This document shows, one piece after another, positions 50,920 to 63,419 of a stretch of 64,000 nt of DNA. Every line of letters begins with the position of its first letter. Position 1 is the stretch's first letter. Made by a program: the position numbers and the translations under genes. The notes below the pieces were generated by a model, which saw only the letters and a program-made list of their open reading frames with translations, was not told where the DNA came from and searched no databases. This DNA is from an uncultured Algimonas sp. (GTDB lineage: Bacteria > Pseudomonadota > Alphaproteobacteria > Caulobacterales > Maricaulaceae), in contig CALDUL010000001.1 of NCBI GenBank assembly GCA_937923575.1, forward strand, positions 28,323 to 92,322, in the 5' to 3' direction.

Positions 50920-51534
50920 ATGCGACTCATACACCGAATAGCCTGCAACGTCCTCGTCCTCTTCTTGTGTCTCTGGCCAGCCCCCGGCTGCACCCATCCC
51001 GACACAGCGGCCGACATGGTCGAAAGGGTGAGCGGGTCCGTCGTCGTCATTCGTAAGGACGGGCGGCATGCGGGTGCGGGATTCATCGTGGCGGAGGGTG
51101 TGCTGACCAACGCCCATATCGTCGGCGACGGGGTTAGCGTGGTTGTGAACGGGGTGCCCGCGCAAGTCGTGAGACAGGATGAGGTGGCTGACCTCGCGCT
51201 GCTGCGAGTGCCGGGTCTGGACCGGACCGCGCTGGAATTGCGCCGCGCGCCGCCACGCATAGGCGAACGGGTCTTTGCGATTGGTCATCCCTTCGATCTG
51301 CAGCACAGCGTCACCGTGGGAATCGTCTCTGCGATGCGCCCCAACGCGGAGGATGCGGCCTCGCTGCAAACCGATGCGGCGCTCAATCCCGGCAATAGCG
51401 GCGGGCCGATCGTGGACGACAGCGGCGCAGTTCTCGGTATCTCGACTTCGGTCCTGCAGTCTCGCGGCCACCGCACGGGCATCGCTTTCGCGGTACCATC
51501 GCAGCGTATCAGCGCATTTCTGAAAAGCCGCTAG
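50920..51534 (+). CDS. Secreted trypsin-like serine protease
   Basis: 204-residue chymotrypsin-fold protease of the Do/DegP-like branch without a PDZ domain. The catalytic triad is visible: NAHIV (His), ADLALLRV (Asp) and NPGNSGGPI (Ser). The N-terminus MRLIHRIACNVLVLFLCLWP is a signal peptide ending APGC, a possible but atypical lipobox. The start was placed at this Met rather than 24 codons upstream. Target unknown; it may be a periplasmic quality-control or regulatory protease. Confidence 0.85.
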   Translation: MRLIHRIACNVLVLFLCLWPAPGCTHPDTAADMVERVSGSVVVIRKDGRHAGAGFIVAEGVLTNAHIVGDGVSVVVNGVPAQVVRQDEVADLALLRVPGLDRTALELRRAPPRIGERVFAIGHPFDLQHSVTVGIVSAMRPNAEDAASLQTDAALNPGNSGGPIVDDSGAVLGISTSVLQSRGHRTGIAFAVPSQRISAFLKSR

Positions 51535-51569
51535 GCCGCTTTACACCGGTCTGTCGCTGCGCCACTCAT

Positions 51570-51588
51570 CTCCCCACACTCTGGGGAG
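51570..51588 (+). promoter_or_regulatory. Hairpin covering the ribosome-binding site of the DUF3604 gene
   Basis: CTCCCCA (51570-51576) pairs perfectly with TGGGGAG (51582-51588) over a 5-nt loop. The 3' arm contains the Shine-Dalgarno GGGGAG lying 6 nt before the ATG at 51595, so the fold could limit translation. It could also be a remnant of a terminator for the protease gene, but no T run follows. Confidence 0.5.
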
Positions 51589-51594
51589 AGAACA

Positions 51595-53499
51595 ATGCGT
51601 AAGATGATGTTGATGGGGAGCGCCGCCGTCCTGGCCGCCTGTTCCGGCGATGTGGAGACGAAAGAGGTGACGGCTGCGGAGGCTCCGCCCATCACCCAAG
51701 CGGCGCAGCGCAGCGCGGATATGCCGGCACCCAACCCGACACGAAACGTCTATTTCGGGGACACCCACATCCACACCAAGAACAGCTTCGACGCCTATAT
51801 CTTCAATGTCCGCGTCGATCTGGACGATGTCTATAAATACGCCATGGGCGAGCCGCTGACCCATCCCGGCGGCTACCAGATCCAGCTCGACGGCCCGCCG
51901 CTCGACTTCGTCGCCTCGACCGACCACGGCGCCTATCTGGGCATTCTCCCGTTGATGGACGATCCGAGCTCGCCGCTATCCAAGACCGAAGTCGCGCAGG
52001 GTATTTTTGGCTCTGACCCCGAAGTCATCGTCGCGGGTTTCCAGCGCATCGGCTTTTCGGTGCGGACGGGCGAACCTTACGCCGAGATCTACGACCGCGA
52101 CGTCATCGACGACACTTGGGGGCGCGTCATCAGCACGGCCGACAAATACTACCAGCCCGGCAAGCTGACGACCTTCGCAGCCTATGAATACACCGCCGTC
52201 ACCAATGACACGGAGCGTGGGGACAATTTCGGCGGCGGCAATCTACACCGCAATGTGTTCTTCAAGGATAGCGCGCCCAAGCGGCTGTTCTCGGTGCTCG
52301 ATAGCAATAATCCCGAAGATTTGTGGGAGTGGATGGACCAGCAACGCAGCGCGGGCCACGACAGCATTTCCGTGCCCCATAACTCCAACGTGTCCAACGG
52401 CCGGATGTTCGCGATGGATATGTATGACGGCTCGGCGATGAGTCCGGCAGACGCCGAGCGCCGAATCCGCAATGAACCCATCGTCGAGATGACGCAGATA
52501 AAGGGCACGTCGGAGACCCACCCCACGCTCTCTCCCAATGACGAGTTCGCCGACTTCGAAATCTACGAGAGTCTTCTGGGTGTCTTCGATATTAGTGAGG
52601 TCAGCGGCGGCTATGTGCGCGAAGCCCTCGCCAATGGTTTCGGTATTCAGGCCGAGCTCGGCGTTAACCCGTTCAAATTCGGCATGATCGGCGCGAGCGA
52701 TGTCCACACGGCGGGCGCGGGTTTCACGGAAGAAAATTACTGGGGCAAGGTCGGCATTGTCGACGCGACTGCCGAAGCGCGTGGAGCCGTACCACCGGGC
52801 GGGGCCAAGACCTGGGACGGTGTCGAGCGCGATCCGAATGCGGAAATGTGGTTCTCGCGCTGGGGCGCGTCTGGCTTGGCTGCCGTCTGGGCGGAGGAGA
52901 ACACGCGCGAAAGTATCTTCGACTCCATGCGCCGCAAGGAAACCTACGCCACATCCGGGACGCGCATTCGCTTGCGCGTCTTCGGCGGGACGGAGTTCTC
53001 GGACGACATGGTCAGCGCCGCCGACATGGTGGAGCGGGCCTACGCAACGGGCGTGCCCATGGGTGGAGAGCTGTCGGGAGCGGGAACACCGCAGCTGTTG
53101 ATTCACGCAGCCCAGGATCCCAACGCCGCACCGCTGCAACGGGTGCAGGTGGTCAAGGTGTGGTATGACGGCGGCGCGCAGGAACGCATTTGGGACGTGG
53201 CGTGCTCCGACGGACTGACCCCGGTCGATGGCCGCTGCCCGGACAATGGCGCCAGCGTCGATCTCGATACATGTGAGTATTCTTCGGACAAAGGCGCGGG
53301 CGAGCTTCGCGCGCTCTGGACCGATCCGACGCATGAGCCGGGCAAGAACGCCGCCTATTATGTGCGTGTGCTGGAAAACCCGACCTGCCGATGGACGACA
53401 TGGCAAGCAAACAAGGCGGGCGTCGAACGTCACCCGGACCGGCCTGCGACCGTGCAGGACAGAGCCTATAGCTCGCCGATCTGGTATGATGCGGAGTAG
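51595..53499 (+). CDS. DUF3604 family lipoprotein with PHP-like metal motifs
   Basis: 634-residue predicted lipoprotein (MRKMMLMGSAAVLAAC). The DUF3604 family shares a PHP-like fold; conserved metal-site candidates are FGDTHIHTKNSFDA, ASTDHGAYLG, VPHNSNVSNG and GASDVHTAG. The C-terminal part holds three to four Cys (DVACSDG, RCPDNG, DTCEYS, NPTCRW) likely in disulphides. A hydrolase of phosphoester type is possible, but no activity is established to my knowledge. The ribosome site is strong but lies inside a hairpin. Confidence 0.87.
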   Translation: MRKMMLMGSAAVLAACSGDVETKEVTAAEAPPITQAAQRSADMPAPNPTRNVYFGDTHIHTKNSFDAYIFNVRVDLDDVYKYAMGEPLTHPGGYQIQLDGPPLDFVASTDHGAYLGILPLMDDPSSPLSKTEVAQGIFGSDPEVIVAGFQRIGFSVRTGEPYAEIYDRDVIDDTWGRVISTADKYYQPGKLTTFAAYEYTAVTNDTERGDNFGGGNLHRNVFFKDSAPKRLFSVLDSNNPEDLWEWMDQQRSAGHDSISVPHNSNVSNGRMFAMDMYDGSAMSPADAERRIRNEPIVEMTQIKGTSETHPTLSPNDEFADFEIYESLLGVFDISEVSGGYVREALANGFGIQAELGVNPFKFGMIGASDVHTAGAGFTEENYWGKVGIVDATAEARGAVPPGGAKTWDGVERDPNAEMWFSRWGASGLAAVWAEENTRESIFDSMRRKETYATSGTRIRLRVFGGTEFSDDMVSAADMVERAYATGVPMGGELSGAGTPQLLIHAAQDPNAAPLQRVQVVKVWYDGGAQERIWDVACSDGLTPVDGRCPDNGASVDLDTCEYSSDKGAGELRALWTDPTHEPGKNAAYYVRVLENPTCRWTTWQANKAGVERHPDRPATVQDRAYSSPIWYDAE

Positions 53500-53517
53500 G
53501 CCATAGCTTTTTGAGTT

Positions 53518-53624
53518 GTCGCTCACCCCGTGCTTGACACGGGGTCCAGCCCTCGGTTCGTACCCACGGTCGGATACTTCACAGCGTCGCCATCTGGACT
53601 CCGGCTTTCGCCGGGGTGAGCGAC
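53518..53624. repeat. Cloverleaf-like palindromic element (MITE/REP type)
   Basis: A 107-bp element bounded by a perfect 13-bp inverted repeat GTCGCTCACCCCG / CGGGGTGAGCGAC. Inside are a second matched pair GTCCAG/CTGGAC and two local hairpins, CCCCGTG/CACGGGG (53526-53544) and CCGGC/GCCGG (53601-53614). This is the architecture of the short palindromic intergenic repeats common in Alphaproteobacteria. It lies between the DUF3604 stop and the parvulin gene. Confidence 0.8.
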
Positions 53625-53692
53625 GGCTTAGAGTTCAGACTGATTGGATGCGTGGTCAATGCCCGACAGAGAATGCTAGCCCAAACACCACC

Positions 53693-54490
53693 ATGAAACT
53701 TCTCCGCGATCCCCTGATCCACTTCCTCACCCTCGGCGGTCTGCTCTTCATCGGCCATGCGCTCTGGTCCACCCACGTCACGCGCGCCGACCGCGAGCTC
53801 GTCGTGGACACGCGCGAGATCACGCGCCAGTCGGAGCTCTTCGCCGTCGAGAACGGCCGCCCGCCGGATGACGCGGAGCTGCAAGGTATCGTGCTCGCCT
53901 ATGTCGAGGAGGAGGTGCTGGCCCGAGAGGCGGTAAAGCTCGGCCTCGACACGGACGACACCATCATCCGTCGTCGCCTCGCGCAGAAGATGCGGCTGCT
54001 GGGCGACGCCTCGGCGGAGCTGTCACCGGGCGACGATGAGCTTCGCGCGTGGTTTGAGGAGCGGTCTGAGCGCTACGCCGTCGATGAACGCCGCGGTGTG
54101 GAGCATGTCTTCTTTTCCGACGAGGGCCGAGATGACGCCAAGGCCGACGCGGCGGCGGCCGATCTCTCCAATTGGAAATCCGTCGGCGATCCCTTCATCA
54201 TTGCGCGCAATATCGCCCCGCAGAGCCGCGCCAAGCTGCAGCAGGACTATGGCGGCGCCTTCGCGCGCGCTGCCTTCGAAGCGGAACCGGGCGTCTGGTC
54301 AGCACCTGTTCGTTCGCCATTCGGCATCCACCGCCTGCGCGTGACCGAGGTCGTTCCGCGACAGGAGCCGAGCTTTGAGGCCGCCCGAGCCCGCGTTCTC
54401 GCCGATTGGCAGGCGGAAGCGCGCGACCGCGCGAAAGCGGAGTCCCTGCGCCGCATGGTTGAGCAATATGACGTGGTGATCACCGAGTGA
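53693..54490 (+). CDS. Membrane-anchored parvulin-type peptidyl-prolyl isomerase
   Basis: 265-residue protein with one N-terminal membrane helix (IHFLTLGGLLFIGHALW), a chaperone-like helical part (QSELFAVENGRPPDDAELQ...EVLAREA) and a PpiC-like region with VEHVFFSDE, the segment SRAKLQQDYGGAFARAAF, and APVRSPFGIHRLRVTE. The parvulin domain is rather degenerate. Predicted to assist folding of exported proteins at the outer face of the inner membrane. The start at MKLLRDPL excludes the palindromic element upstream. It overlaps the HupE/UreJ gene (GTGA). Confidence 0.85.
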   Translation: MKLLRDPLIHFLTLGGLLFIGHALWSTHVTRADRELVVDTREITRQSELFAVENGRPPDDAELQGIVLAYVEEEVLAREAVKLGLDTDDTIIRRRLAQKMRLLGDASAELSPGDDELRAWFEERSERYAVDERRGVEHVFFSDEGRDDAKADAAAADLSNWKSVGDPFIIARNIAPQSRAKLQQDYGGAFARAAFEAEPGVWSAPVRSPFGIHRLRVTEVVPRQEPSFEAARARVLADWQAEARDRAKAESLRRMVEQYDVVITE

Positions 54491-55452
54491 GAGCCGCGCT
54501 GCTGATCCTGCTCGCGCTGCTCTTCGCCGCACCCGCTCACGCGCATGAAGTGCGTCCCGCGCTGCTGCAGCTGACAGCCGATGGCGAGGGTTACACCGCG
54601 CTGTGGAAACAGCCCATCAATGCAGGTCGCCGCCTGAAGCTGACGCCGCGCTATCCCGACGACTGCGAGACCACGACGCCGGCGCTGTCCATGGAGGACG
54701 GCAGCGTGGTGGAGCGCTACCGCGTCTCCTGCGCGCTCGATGCGGGCTTGATCCGTATCGACGGGCTCGAGCGTACGCTGACCGATGTCTATATTCGCGT
54801 TACCGATCCGGAGGGAGAGACCCGCGCCGCGCTGGTGAAGCCCTCCGACCCGGTCTTCGATCTATCCGTCCCGCAGCCGCCCGCCGCGCGCGCCTATTTC
54901 GGGGAAGGGATCCTGCATATCGTGCTCGGCTGGGATCACCTGCTCTTCGTGCTAGGGCTTTGCTTGCTCGTCACGCGCCGCCAAGTGCTCGGCGTCGCCA
55001 CCAGCTTCACCCTGGCGCATAGCCTGACGCTGATCGTCTCTGCGCTCGGTCTGTTCAGCCTGCCGAGCCGTCCCGTCGAGATACTCATTGCCGCATCCAT
55101 TGTGCTGCTGGCCGTGGAGATCATCCGCAAGATGCGCGGCCAGGACGGGCTAACGGCGCGCCGGCCCTATCTGGTCAGCTTTGGCATCGGGCTTATTCAC
55201 GGGCTCGGTTTCGCGGGCGCACTCGCGGATCTCGGCCTGCCCAAGGGTGATGAGCTGATCTCGCTGGTCCTGTTTAACATCGGCGTCGAAGCAGGACAGG
55301 CGGCGATCATCGTCGCGGCGCTGCTGCTCGGTTGGCTGGTCTGGAAGGCATCGCCCAAATTCGCGCGATTCGGCGCGACCCTCACGACCTACGCCATCGG
55401 CACGGTCGCGGCCTATTGGATGATCGAGCGCATCGTCGGCTATATGGCTTAG
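54487..55452 (+). CDS. HupE/UreJ family membrane protein
   Basis: 321 residues: signal peptide ending AHAHEVRPALLQL, a soluble periplasmic domain of about 130 residues, then six to seven helices with the HupE/UreJ_2 motifs GWDHLLFVLGL, FTLAHSLTLIVSALG, LIHGLGFAGAL and FNIGVEAGQAA. The His and Asp residues in these helices are those thought to bind nickel or another divalent metal. It is translationally coupled to the parvulin gene, a pairing I recall from other Proteobacteria. Metal transport is inferred. Confidence 0.88.
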   Translation: MRAALLILLALLFAAPAHAHEVRPALLQLTADGEGYTALWKQPINAGRRLKLTPRYPDDCETTTPALSMEDGSVVERYRVSCALDAGLIRIDGLERTLTDVYIRVTDPEGETRAALVKPSDPVFDLSVPQPPAARAYFGEGILHIVLGWDHLLFVLGLCLLVTRRQVLGVATSFTLAHSLTLIVSALGLFSLPSRPVEILIAASIVLLAVEIIRKMRGQDGLTARRPYLVSFGIGLIHGLGFAGALADLGLPKGDELISLVLFNIGVEAGQAAIIVAALLLGWLVWKASPKFARFGATLTTYAIGTVAAYWMIERIVGYMA

Positions 55453-55478
55453 CACGTCCGATCCGCGGGAGGCGCGAA

Positions 55479-55555
55479 TGGTAGTGAGAGAGAGACTTGA
55501 ACTCTCGACCTCAGGATTATGAGTCCTGCGCTCTAACCAGCTGAGCTACCTCACC
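55479..55555 (-). tRNA. tRNA-Met (CAU), elongator type
   Basis: On the minus strand a 77-nt cloverleaf ending in encoded CCA: acceptor GGTGAGG with TCTCACT (G-U pairs at both ends), D-arm GCTC/GAGC, anticodon arm CAGGA-CTCATAA-TCCTG, and T-arm GAGAG-TTCAAGT-CTCTC. The anticodon is CAT. The CTCATAA loop and overall sequence fit elongator Met rather than initiator (which begins with a 1-72 mismatch and has GGG/CCC in the anticodon stem). tRNA-Ile2 (CAU) cannot be fully excluded by eye. Confidence 0.9.
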
Positions 55556-55658
55556 ACGTTTCGCGGGTGCGCGCGCTATAGTGAGGTGAGGAATGGGGGG
55601 CAAGGGGTGAAGTTCAGGGTGGCTGGAAAAACAGACAACTCGTCGTCCGCCGGCCTGG

Positions 55659-57176
<1,518 letters not shown>

Positions 57177-58193
57177 CTACGCGGCCTTCAGTGCCAGCTC
57201 GACGGCGGCTCGGACGCGTTTTGGTCCGGGGAAATAGGCCCATTCCTGCGCGTGGGGGTAGGGGGTGTCCCAGCCAGTGACGCGTTGGATCGGCGCCTCG
57301 AGATGGTAGAAGCAGCGCTCCTGCACCTGCGCCGACAGCTCTGCGCCAAAGCCGGATGTGCGGGTCGCTTCGTGCAGAATGACGCAGCGGCCGGTCTTCT
57401 TCACACTGGCCTCGATCGCACCCAGGTCGAGCGGGACAAGCGAGCGCAAGTCTATAATGTCGGCGTCGAGCCCCATGGCGTCTGCCACCGCTTCGGCGAC
57501 CCAGACCATCGTGCCGTAGGCGATCATGGTGATCTGGCGGCCTTCGCGGATCTGCCGCGCCTGGCCGAGTGGGACGGTGTAGTGTCCCTCCGGCACCTCG
57601 CCCAGCGGGTGGCCCTTCCAGGACACAGACGGGCTCTCGTGATCGCCGTCGAACGGGCCGTTATAGAGCCGCTTGGGTTCCAGAAAGAGCACGGGATCAT
57701 CGCTCTCGATGGCGCTGATCAGCATGCCCTTGGCGTCATAGGGGTTGGACGGGATGATGGTCTTTAGCCCCGCAATATGGGTGAAAAGCGCCTCGGGAGA
57801 CTGGCTGTGCGTCGTGCCGCCGAAGATGCCGCCGCCGACTGGCGTGCGAATGGTCAGCGGGGCGGAGAAGTCGCCATTGGAGCGGTATCGCAGCCGCGCC
57901 GCCTCTGACGCGATCTGGTCATAGGCCGGGTAGATGTAGTCCGCGAACTGGATTTCCGCGACGGGGCGTAGACCGTTCGCCGCCATCCCGATGGCGATGC
58001 CGATGATCCCGCCCTCGCTGATCGGCGTGTCAAAACAGCGGTGCAGTCCGTGCTTTTCCTGCAGCCCCGCCGTGCAGCGGAACACGCCGCCGAAATAGCC
58101 GACATCCTCGCCAAAAGTCAGCACATTGGGGTCGCGCGTCATGCAGACATCCATGGCGTCGCGGATGGCCTCGATCATGCTCATCTGGGTCAT
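57177..58193 (-). CDS. bkdA2: Branched-chain 2-oxoacid dehydrogenase E1 beta subunit
   Basis: 338-residue E1-beta of the transketolase-like pyrimidine domain family. It has MSMIEAIRDAMDVCMTRDP, FGEDVGYFGGVFRCTAGLQ, RCFDTPISEGGIIGIAIG, RTPVGGG and the C-terminal VTGWDTPYPHAQEWAYFP expected for branched-chain E1. It pairs with E1-alpha to bind thiamine diphosphate. It overlaps the E1-alpha gene by ATGA and its stop codon abuts the E2 start. Confidence 0.93.
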   Translation of the reverse strand: MTQMSMIEAIRDAMDVCMTRDPNVLTFGEDVGYFGGVFRCTAGLQEKHGLHRCFDTPISEGGIIGIAIGMAANGLRPVAEIQFADYIYPAYDQIASEAARLRYRSNGDFSAPLTIRTPVGGGIFGGTTHSQSPEALFTHIAGLKTIIPSNPYDAKGMLISAIESDDPVLFLEPKRLYNGPFDGDHESPSVSWKGHPLGEVPEGHYTVPLGQARQIREGRQITMIAYGTMVWVAEAVADAMGLDADIIDLRSLVPLDLGAIEASVKKTGRCVILHEATRTSGFGAELSAQVQERCFYHLEAPIQRVTGWDTPYPHAQEWAYFPGPKRVRAAVELALKAA

Positions 58194-59476
58194 TGCGACA
58201 GCTCCCGGCGGAAGAGCTCGCGCTGTTCGGTCAGCAGTTCCGGATCGTCGGCATAGACCTTTTCGAACATGGTGAAGTCATCGACCTGCGGTCCGGCGTC
58301 GACCGTGCCCAGCGCTTCGGCCTGCTTGTAGGTTTCGCGGACGGTCTTTTTCGCCTCGGCCGACAGCGCTTCGTGCCGTTCCTCGTCCCACTCGCCGATA
58401 TGGATAAGATGCACTTTCAGCCGTTCGACCGGATCGCCGAAGGGCCAGACGTCAGCGTCATTCTTGGGCCGGTACTTGCTCGGATCATCCGAGGTCGAGT
58501 GGCCTTCCGCGCGGTAGGTGAAGTGCTCGATCACCGTTGCGCCTCCGCCCTTGCGAGCGCGCTCGGCGGCCCAGGCGGTTGCAGCGTAAACGGCAAGCGC
58601 GTCGTTCCCGTCCACGCGTAAGGTCGCGAGGCCATAGCCCGTGCCGCGCGCGGCGAAACTCTCGCCCTCGCCCATGGCGATGCCCTGAAAGCTGCTGATG
58701 GCCCATTGGTTGTTGACGACATTGATGATGCAGGGCGCGCGGTAAGTCGACGCGAAATTCAGGGCGTAGTGAAAGTCGCCCTCGGCCGTGGCGCCTTCGC
58801 CCGTGAAGGTCGAGGCGATGCCGTCCTCATTCTTATAGGCCTCGGCCATGGCCCAGCCCACGGCCTGGATCAGCTGCGTACCGAGATTGCCGGAGATGGA
58901 GAAGAATCCGTGTTTCTTGAACGAATAGAGCACCGGGATCGACTTGCCCTGCAGCGGATCGCCGGAATTGCTCAGGCACTGGTTCATCATCTCGAGCATG
59001 GAGGCGTCGCGCGCGATGAGAATGCCCTGCTGTCGATAGGTCGGAAAAACCATGTCGGAGTTGCGCAGCGCATGGGCGTGGCCGACGCTGACCGCCTCCT
59101 CGCCGCGCGACTTCATGTAGAAGCTCATCTTGCCCTGGCGCTGCATGGCGAACATGCGGTCGTCCATGGCGCGGGTCATCACCATGTCGGTCAGCATGCG
59201 ACGCTTCAGATCGGCATCGATGGCGGGAATCCACTCGCCCACCGCTTCGCCGTTGAACCGCATCACCCGGATCAGCTTTAGCGCATGTTCGGCTGTTTCG
59301 TGGTCGTCGCACATGGGGTCGGGCCGATGCGGGCTGTGCATGGCCGGAACGGAGATGTGACTGTAGTCGGGCGTATCGCCGGGTCGAAAAGGCGGCTCCG
59401 GCACGTGCATGCGCGAGCGGTTTGGCATCTTGGACCGGTTGGGCTTCGTCGCGTGGTTGCTCTGTTTTTTTGCCAT
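58190..59476 (-). CDS. bkdA1: Branched-chain 2-oxoacid dehydrogenase E1 alpha subunit
   Basis: 428-residue E1-alpha. The thiamine diphosphate/Mg motif is GEGATAEGDFHYALNFAS...VNNQW, with FPTYRQQG and the phosphorylation-loop-like YRAEGHSTSDDPSKYR as in branched-chain E1-alpha. About 45 N-terminal residues before VPAMHSPHRPDP are basic and probably disordered; later in-frame Mets exist, so the start is not certain. First gene of bkdA1-bkdA2-bkdB, divergent from an Lrp-type regulator. Confidence 0.93.
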   Translation of the reverse strand: MAKKQSNHATKPNRSKMPNRSRMHVPEPPFRPGDTPDYSHISVPAMHSPHRPDPMCDDHETAEHALKLIRVMRFNGEAVGEWIPAIDADLKRRMLTDMVMTRAMDDRMFAMQRQGKMSFYMKSRGEEAVSVGHAHALRNSDMVFPTYRQQGILIARDASMLEMMNQCLSNSGDPLQGKSIPVLYSFKKHGFFSISGNLGTQLIQAVGWAMAEAYKNEDGIASTFTGEGATAEGDFHYALNFASTYRAPCIINVVNNQWAISSFQGIAMGEGESFAARGTGYGLATLRVDGNDALAVYAATAWAAERARKGGGATVIEHFTYRAEGHSTSDDPSKYRPKNDADVWPFGDPVERLKVHLIHIGEWDEERHEALSAEAKKTVRETYKQAEALGTVDAGPQVDDFTMFEKVYADDPELLTEQRELFRRELSQ

Positions 59477-59558
59477 GACTTACCAAGTCCCCAGAGTCAT
59501 CGGTCGTTCCAAACGCCGTGTTTTTCCTACCATAAGCGTAGAACATGCAATTACCAGC

Positions 59559-59579
59559 CCAAGCAAGGCAAAGGCTTGG
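59559..59579. promoter_or_regulatory. Palindrome in the bkd control region
   Basis: CCAAGC-N9-GCTTGG is a perfect 6-bp inverted repeat in the 163-bp gap between bkdA1 and its divergent regulator, flanked by two GCAATT copies (59547-59552 and 59579-59584). It is a candidate binding site for the Lrp-type regulator. Confidence 0.4.
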
Positions 59580-59639
59580 CAATTCTGTCCTGTTATGTCA
59601 GAGCTTCGCGCGAAGACATCCTGCACAAGGGGTAAGTTC

Positions 59640-60152
59640 ATGCGTAAGCCCAGCTCGGCCGGAGCGCCGATCGACAATATCGACGCAAAGATTCTCCACT
59701 TGCTGCAAGGCAATGCGGCGCTGTCGGTTGCCGAGATCAGTGAACAGGTCGGTCTGTCATCCAGCCCCTGTTGGCGTCGCATCAAGCGCATGGAGGAGCT
59801 CGGCCTGATCGATCGGCGCGTGACCCTGCTCGACCGCGAACAGCTCGGCCTCGACTTTGAAGTCTTCGTCGCCGTCAAGCTGTCCCTGCCCAACCGCGCC
59901 AATATGGAGAAGTTCGAAACCGCCGTCTCCCGCATGCCCGAAGTCGTGCAGTGCGCCGTGGTCACGGGCGCGGTCGATTTCATGCTGCGCATCGTCACGA
60001 CCGACATGCACGCCTATGAGTCTTTCCTGCGCGAAACGCTGCTGTCGATCGACCTGATCTCCGACGTCCAAAGCCGGATCGTGCTGCGGCAGAGCAAGGA
60101 TACGACGGCCTTGCCGCTGAACCTGATCAGTTCGGCTGTGCCGCGGTATTGA
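59640..60152 (+). CDS. bkdR: Lrp/AsnC family regulator (BkdR-like)
   Basis: 170-residue Lrp-family regulator with an N-terminal helix-turn-helix (LQGNAALSVAEISEQVGLSS, then SPCWRRIKRME) and a C-terminal RAM/effector domain. BkdR proteins activate the bkd operon in response to branched-chain amino acids; the divergent position next to bkdA1 supports that role. The ATG at 59640 has AAGGGG about 7 nt upstream; the longer frame upstream would cross the control region. Confidence 0.88.
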   Translation: MRKPSSAGAPIDNIDAKILHLLQGNAALSVAEISEQVGLSSSPCWRRIKRMEELGLIDRRVTLLDREQLGLDFEVFVAVKLSLPNRANMEKFETAVSRMPEVVQCAVVTGAVDFMLRIVTTDMHAYESFLRETLLSIDLISDVQSRIVLRQSKDTTALPLNLISSAVPRY

Positions 60153-60240
60153 CGATAACACTCATGTGAACTGCGGCATCGCTGCTTGCGCGAGGGCTGC
60201 TGTATCTTCACTCCAGCGTCACAACTAACGGAGGACCCTC

Positions 60241-60603
60241 ATGCTCGGATATGTAACTTTAGGCGTCACGGACATTGCGAAGGCCAAGGACTTCTACACC
60301 AAGCTCACCGGAAATGACGTCGTGTTCGATGGCGGACGGATTGCCTTTATCGGAGAGAGCATGGGCAAGCCGATGGTCGCCGTGTGCGTGCCCTATGACG
60401 AGGGCGATCCGACGCCGGGCAATGGCACGATGGTCGCGCTGCGCGGTGGCTCACAGAAGGGCTGCGACGAGATGTATGACCGCGCCATAGCGCTCGGCGC
60501 GACGTGCGACGGCAAGCCGGGTTCGCGCATTCCCGGTCAGTTTTACGGCGCCTATGTCCGCGACCCGGACGGCAACAAGCTCTGCTTCTACGATTTTAGC
60601 TAG
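60241..60603 (+). CDS. VOC/glyoxalase family protein
   Basis: 120-residue single-module VOC protein: MLGYVTLGVTDIAKAKDFY at the start and YVRDPDGNKLCFYDF at the end, the usual beta-alpha-beta-beta-beta signature. The Glu/His metal ligands of glyoxalase I are only partly present, so the activity is uncertain (dioxygenase, glyoxalase or binding protein). GGAGG lies 7 nt before the ATG. Convergent with the rhodanese gene. Confidence 0.85.
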   Translation: MLGYVTLGVTDIAKAKDFYTKLTGNDVVFDGGRIAFIGESMGKPMVAVCVPYDEGDPTPGNGTMVALRGGSQKGCDEMYDRAIALGATCDGKPGSRIPGQFYGAYVRDPDGNKLCFYDFS

Positions 60604-60613
60604 GGGGTTTCAG

Positions 60614-61138
60614 CTAGCGTAGTTCAACGGGCGTGTAGCTCACCGCGTCCTGGCGCGGGACATACCGCTTCCAGATTTCATCATAGGGGTGGACCACATC
60701 GGTCCGCCCCTTTTCGTTTTCCAGCGGACGCGACTGGGCGTGCCAGCCGAACACCCCGCCTTCGAGATTGGCCACACTCGCCGCGCCCTCACTCAAAAGC
60801 GTATCCTGCATGATTTCCGCAAAGATCGAGCTCCGCCGCCCGACCGAGCAATAAGCCACCACACGCTTGCCCGACACATCGCCGAGCATGGCGAGCACGT
60901 CGGCGGGGCCGGCGTCCATCGACACGCGCACGGCTCCCGGAATGTGGCTGACCGCGAACTCTTCGGGTTCCCGAATGTCCAGAAAGATCGTGTCGGAGGT
61001 AAGGGGCGCGGCAGCGACCGATACATGGGAAACGGTCGGGTAGTCCGACACGATATCAGCATGCAGCGCGTCGAGACCGTCCTGGCCGGCAGCACAGGCG
61101 GTAAAGAAGGCGGTGAGGGCGATCAGGGTCTGGCGCAT
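60614..61138 (-). CDS. Exported rhodanese-domain protein
   Basis: 174-residue protein with an N-terminal signal sequence (MRQTLIALTAFFTACAAG) that may be a lipoprotein signal, then a single rhodanese domain: TIFLDIREPEEFAVSHIPGA and the active loop YCSVGRRSS with catalytic Cys. The C-terminus PYDEIWKRYVPRQ is extra. A sulfurtransferase or persulfide-handling role in the periplasm is likely. An ATG at 61177 has a somewhat better ribosome site but would bury the signal peptide. Confidence 0.82.
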   Translation of the reverse strand: MRQTLIALTAFFTACAAGQDGLDALHADIVSDYPTVSHVSVAAAPLTSDTIFLDIREPEEFAVSHIPGAVRVSMDAGPADVLAMLGDVSGKRVVAYCSVGRRSSIFAEIMQDTLLSEGAASVANLEGGVFGWHAQSRPLENEKGRTDVVHPYDEIWKRYVPRQDAVSYTPVELR

Positions 61139-61200
61139 GAGGCGTGATAGGCCGGAGACCGGCGCTTCGCAAATCATCCGTCGAGACCTTGCGCGGACCG

Positions 61201-63351
<2,151 letters not shown>

Positions 63352-63419
63352 GGAGCCTAGATAGGAAAATTGTCCGCGTGGTAAAGGGTTTGGGGCAAAT
63401 GGGTCGCAGGGCGGAATGA

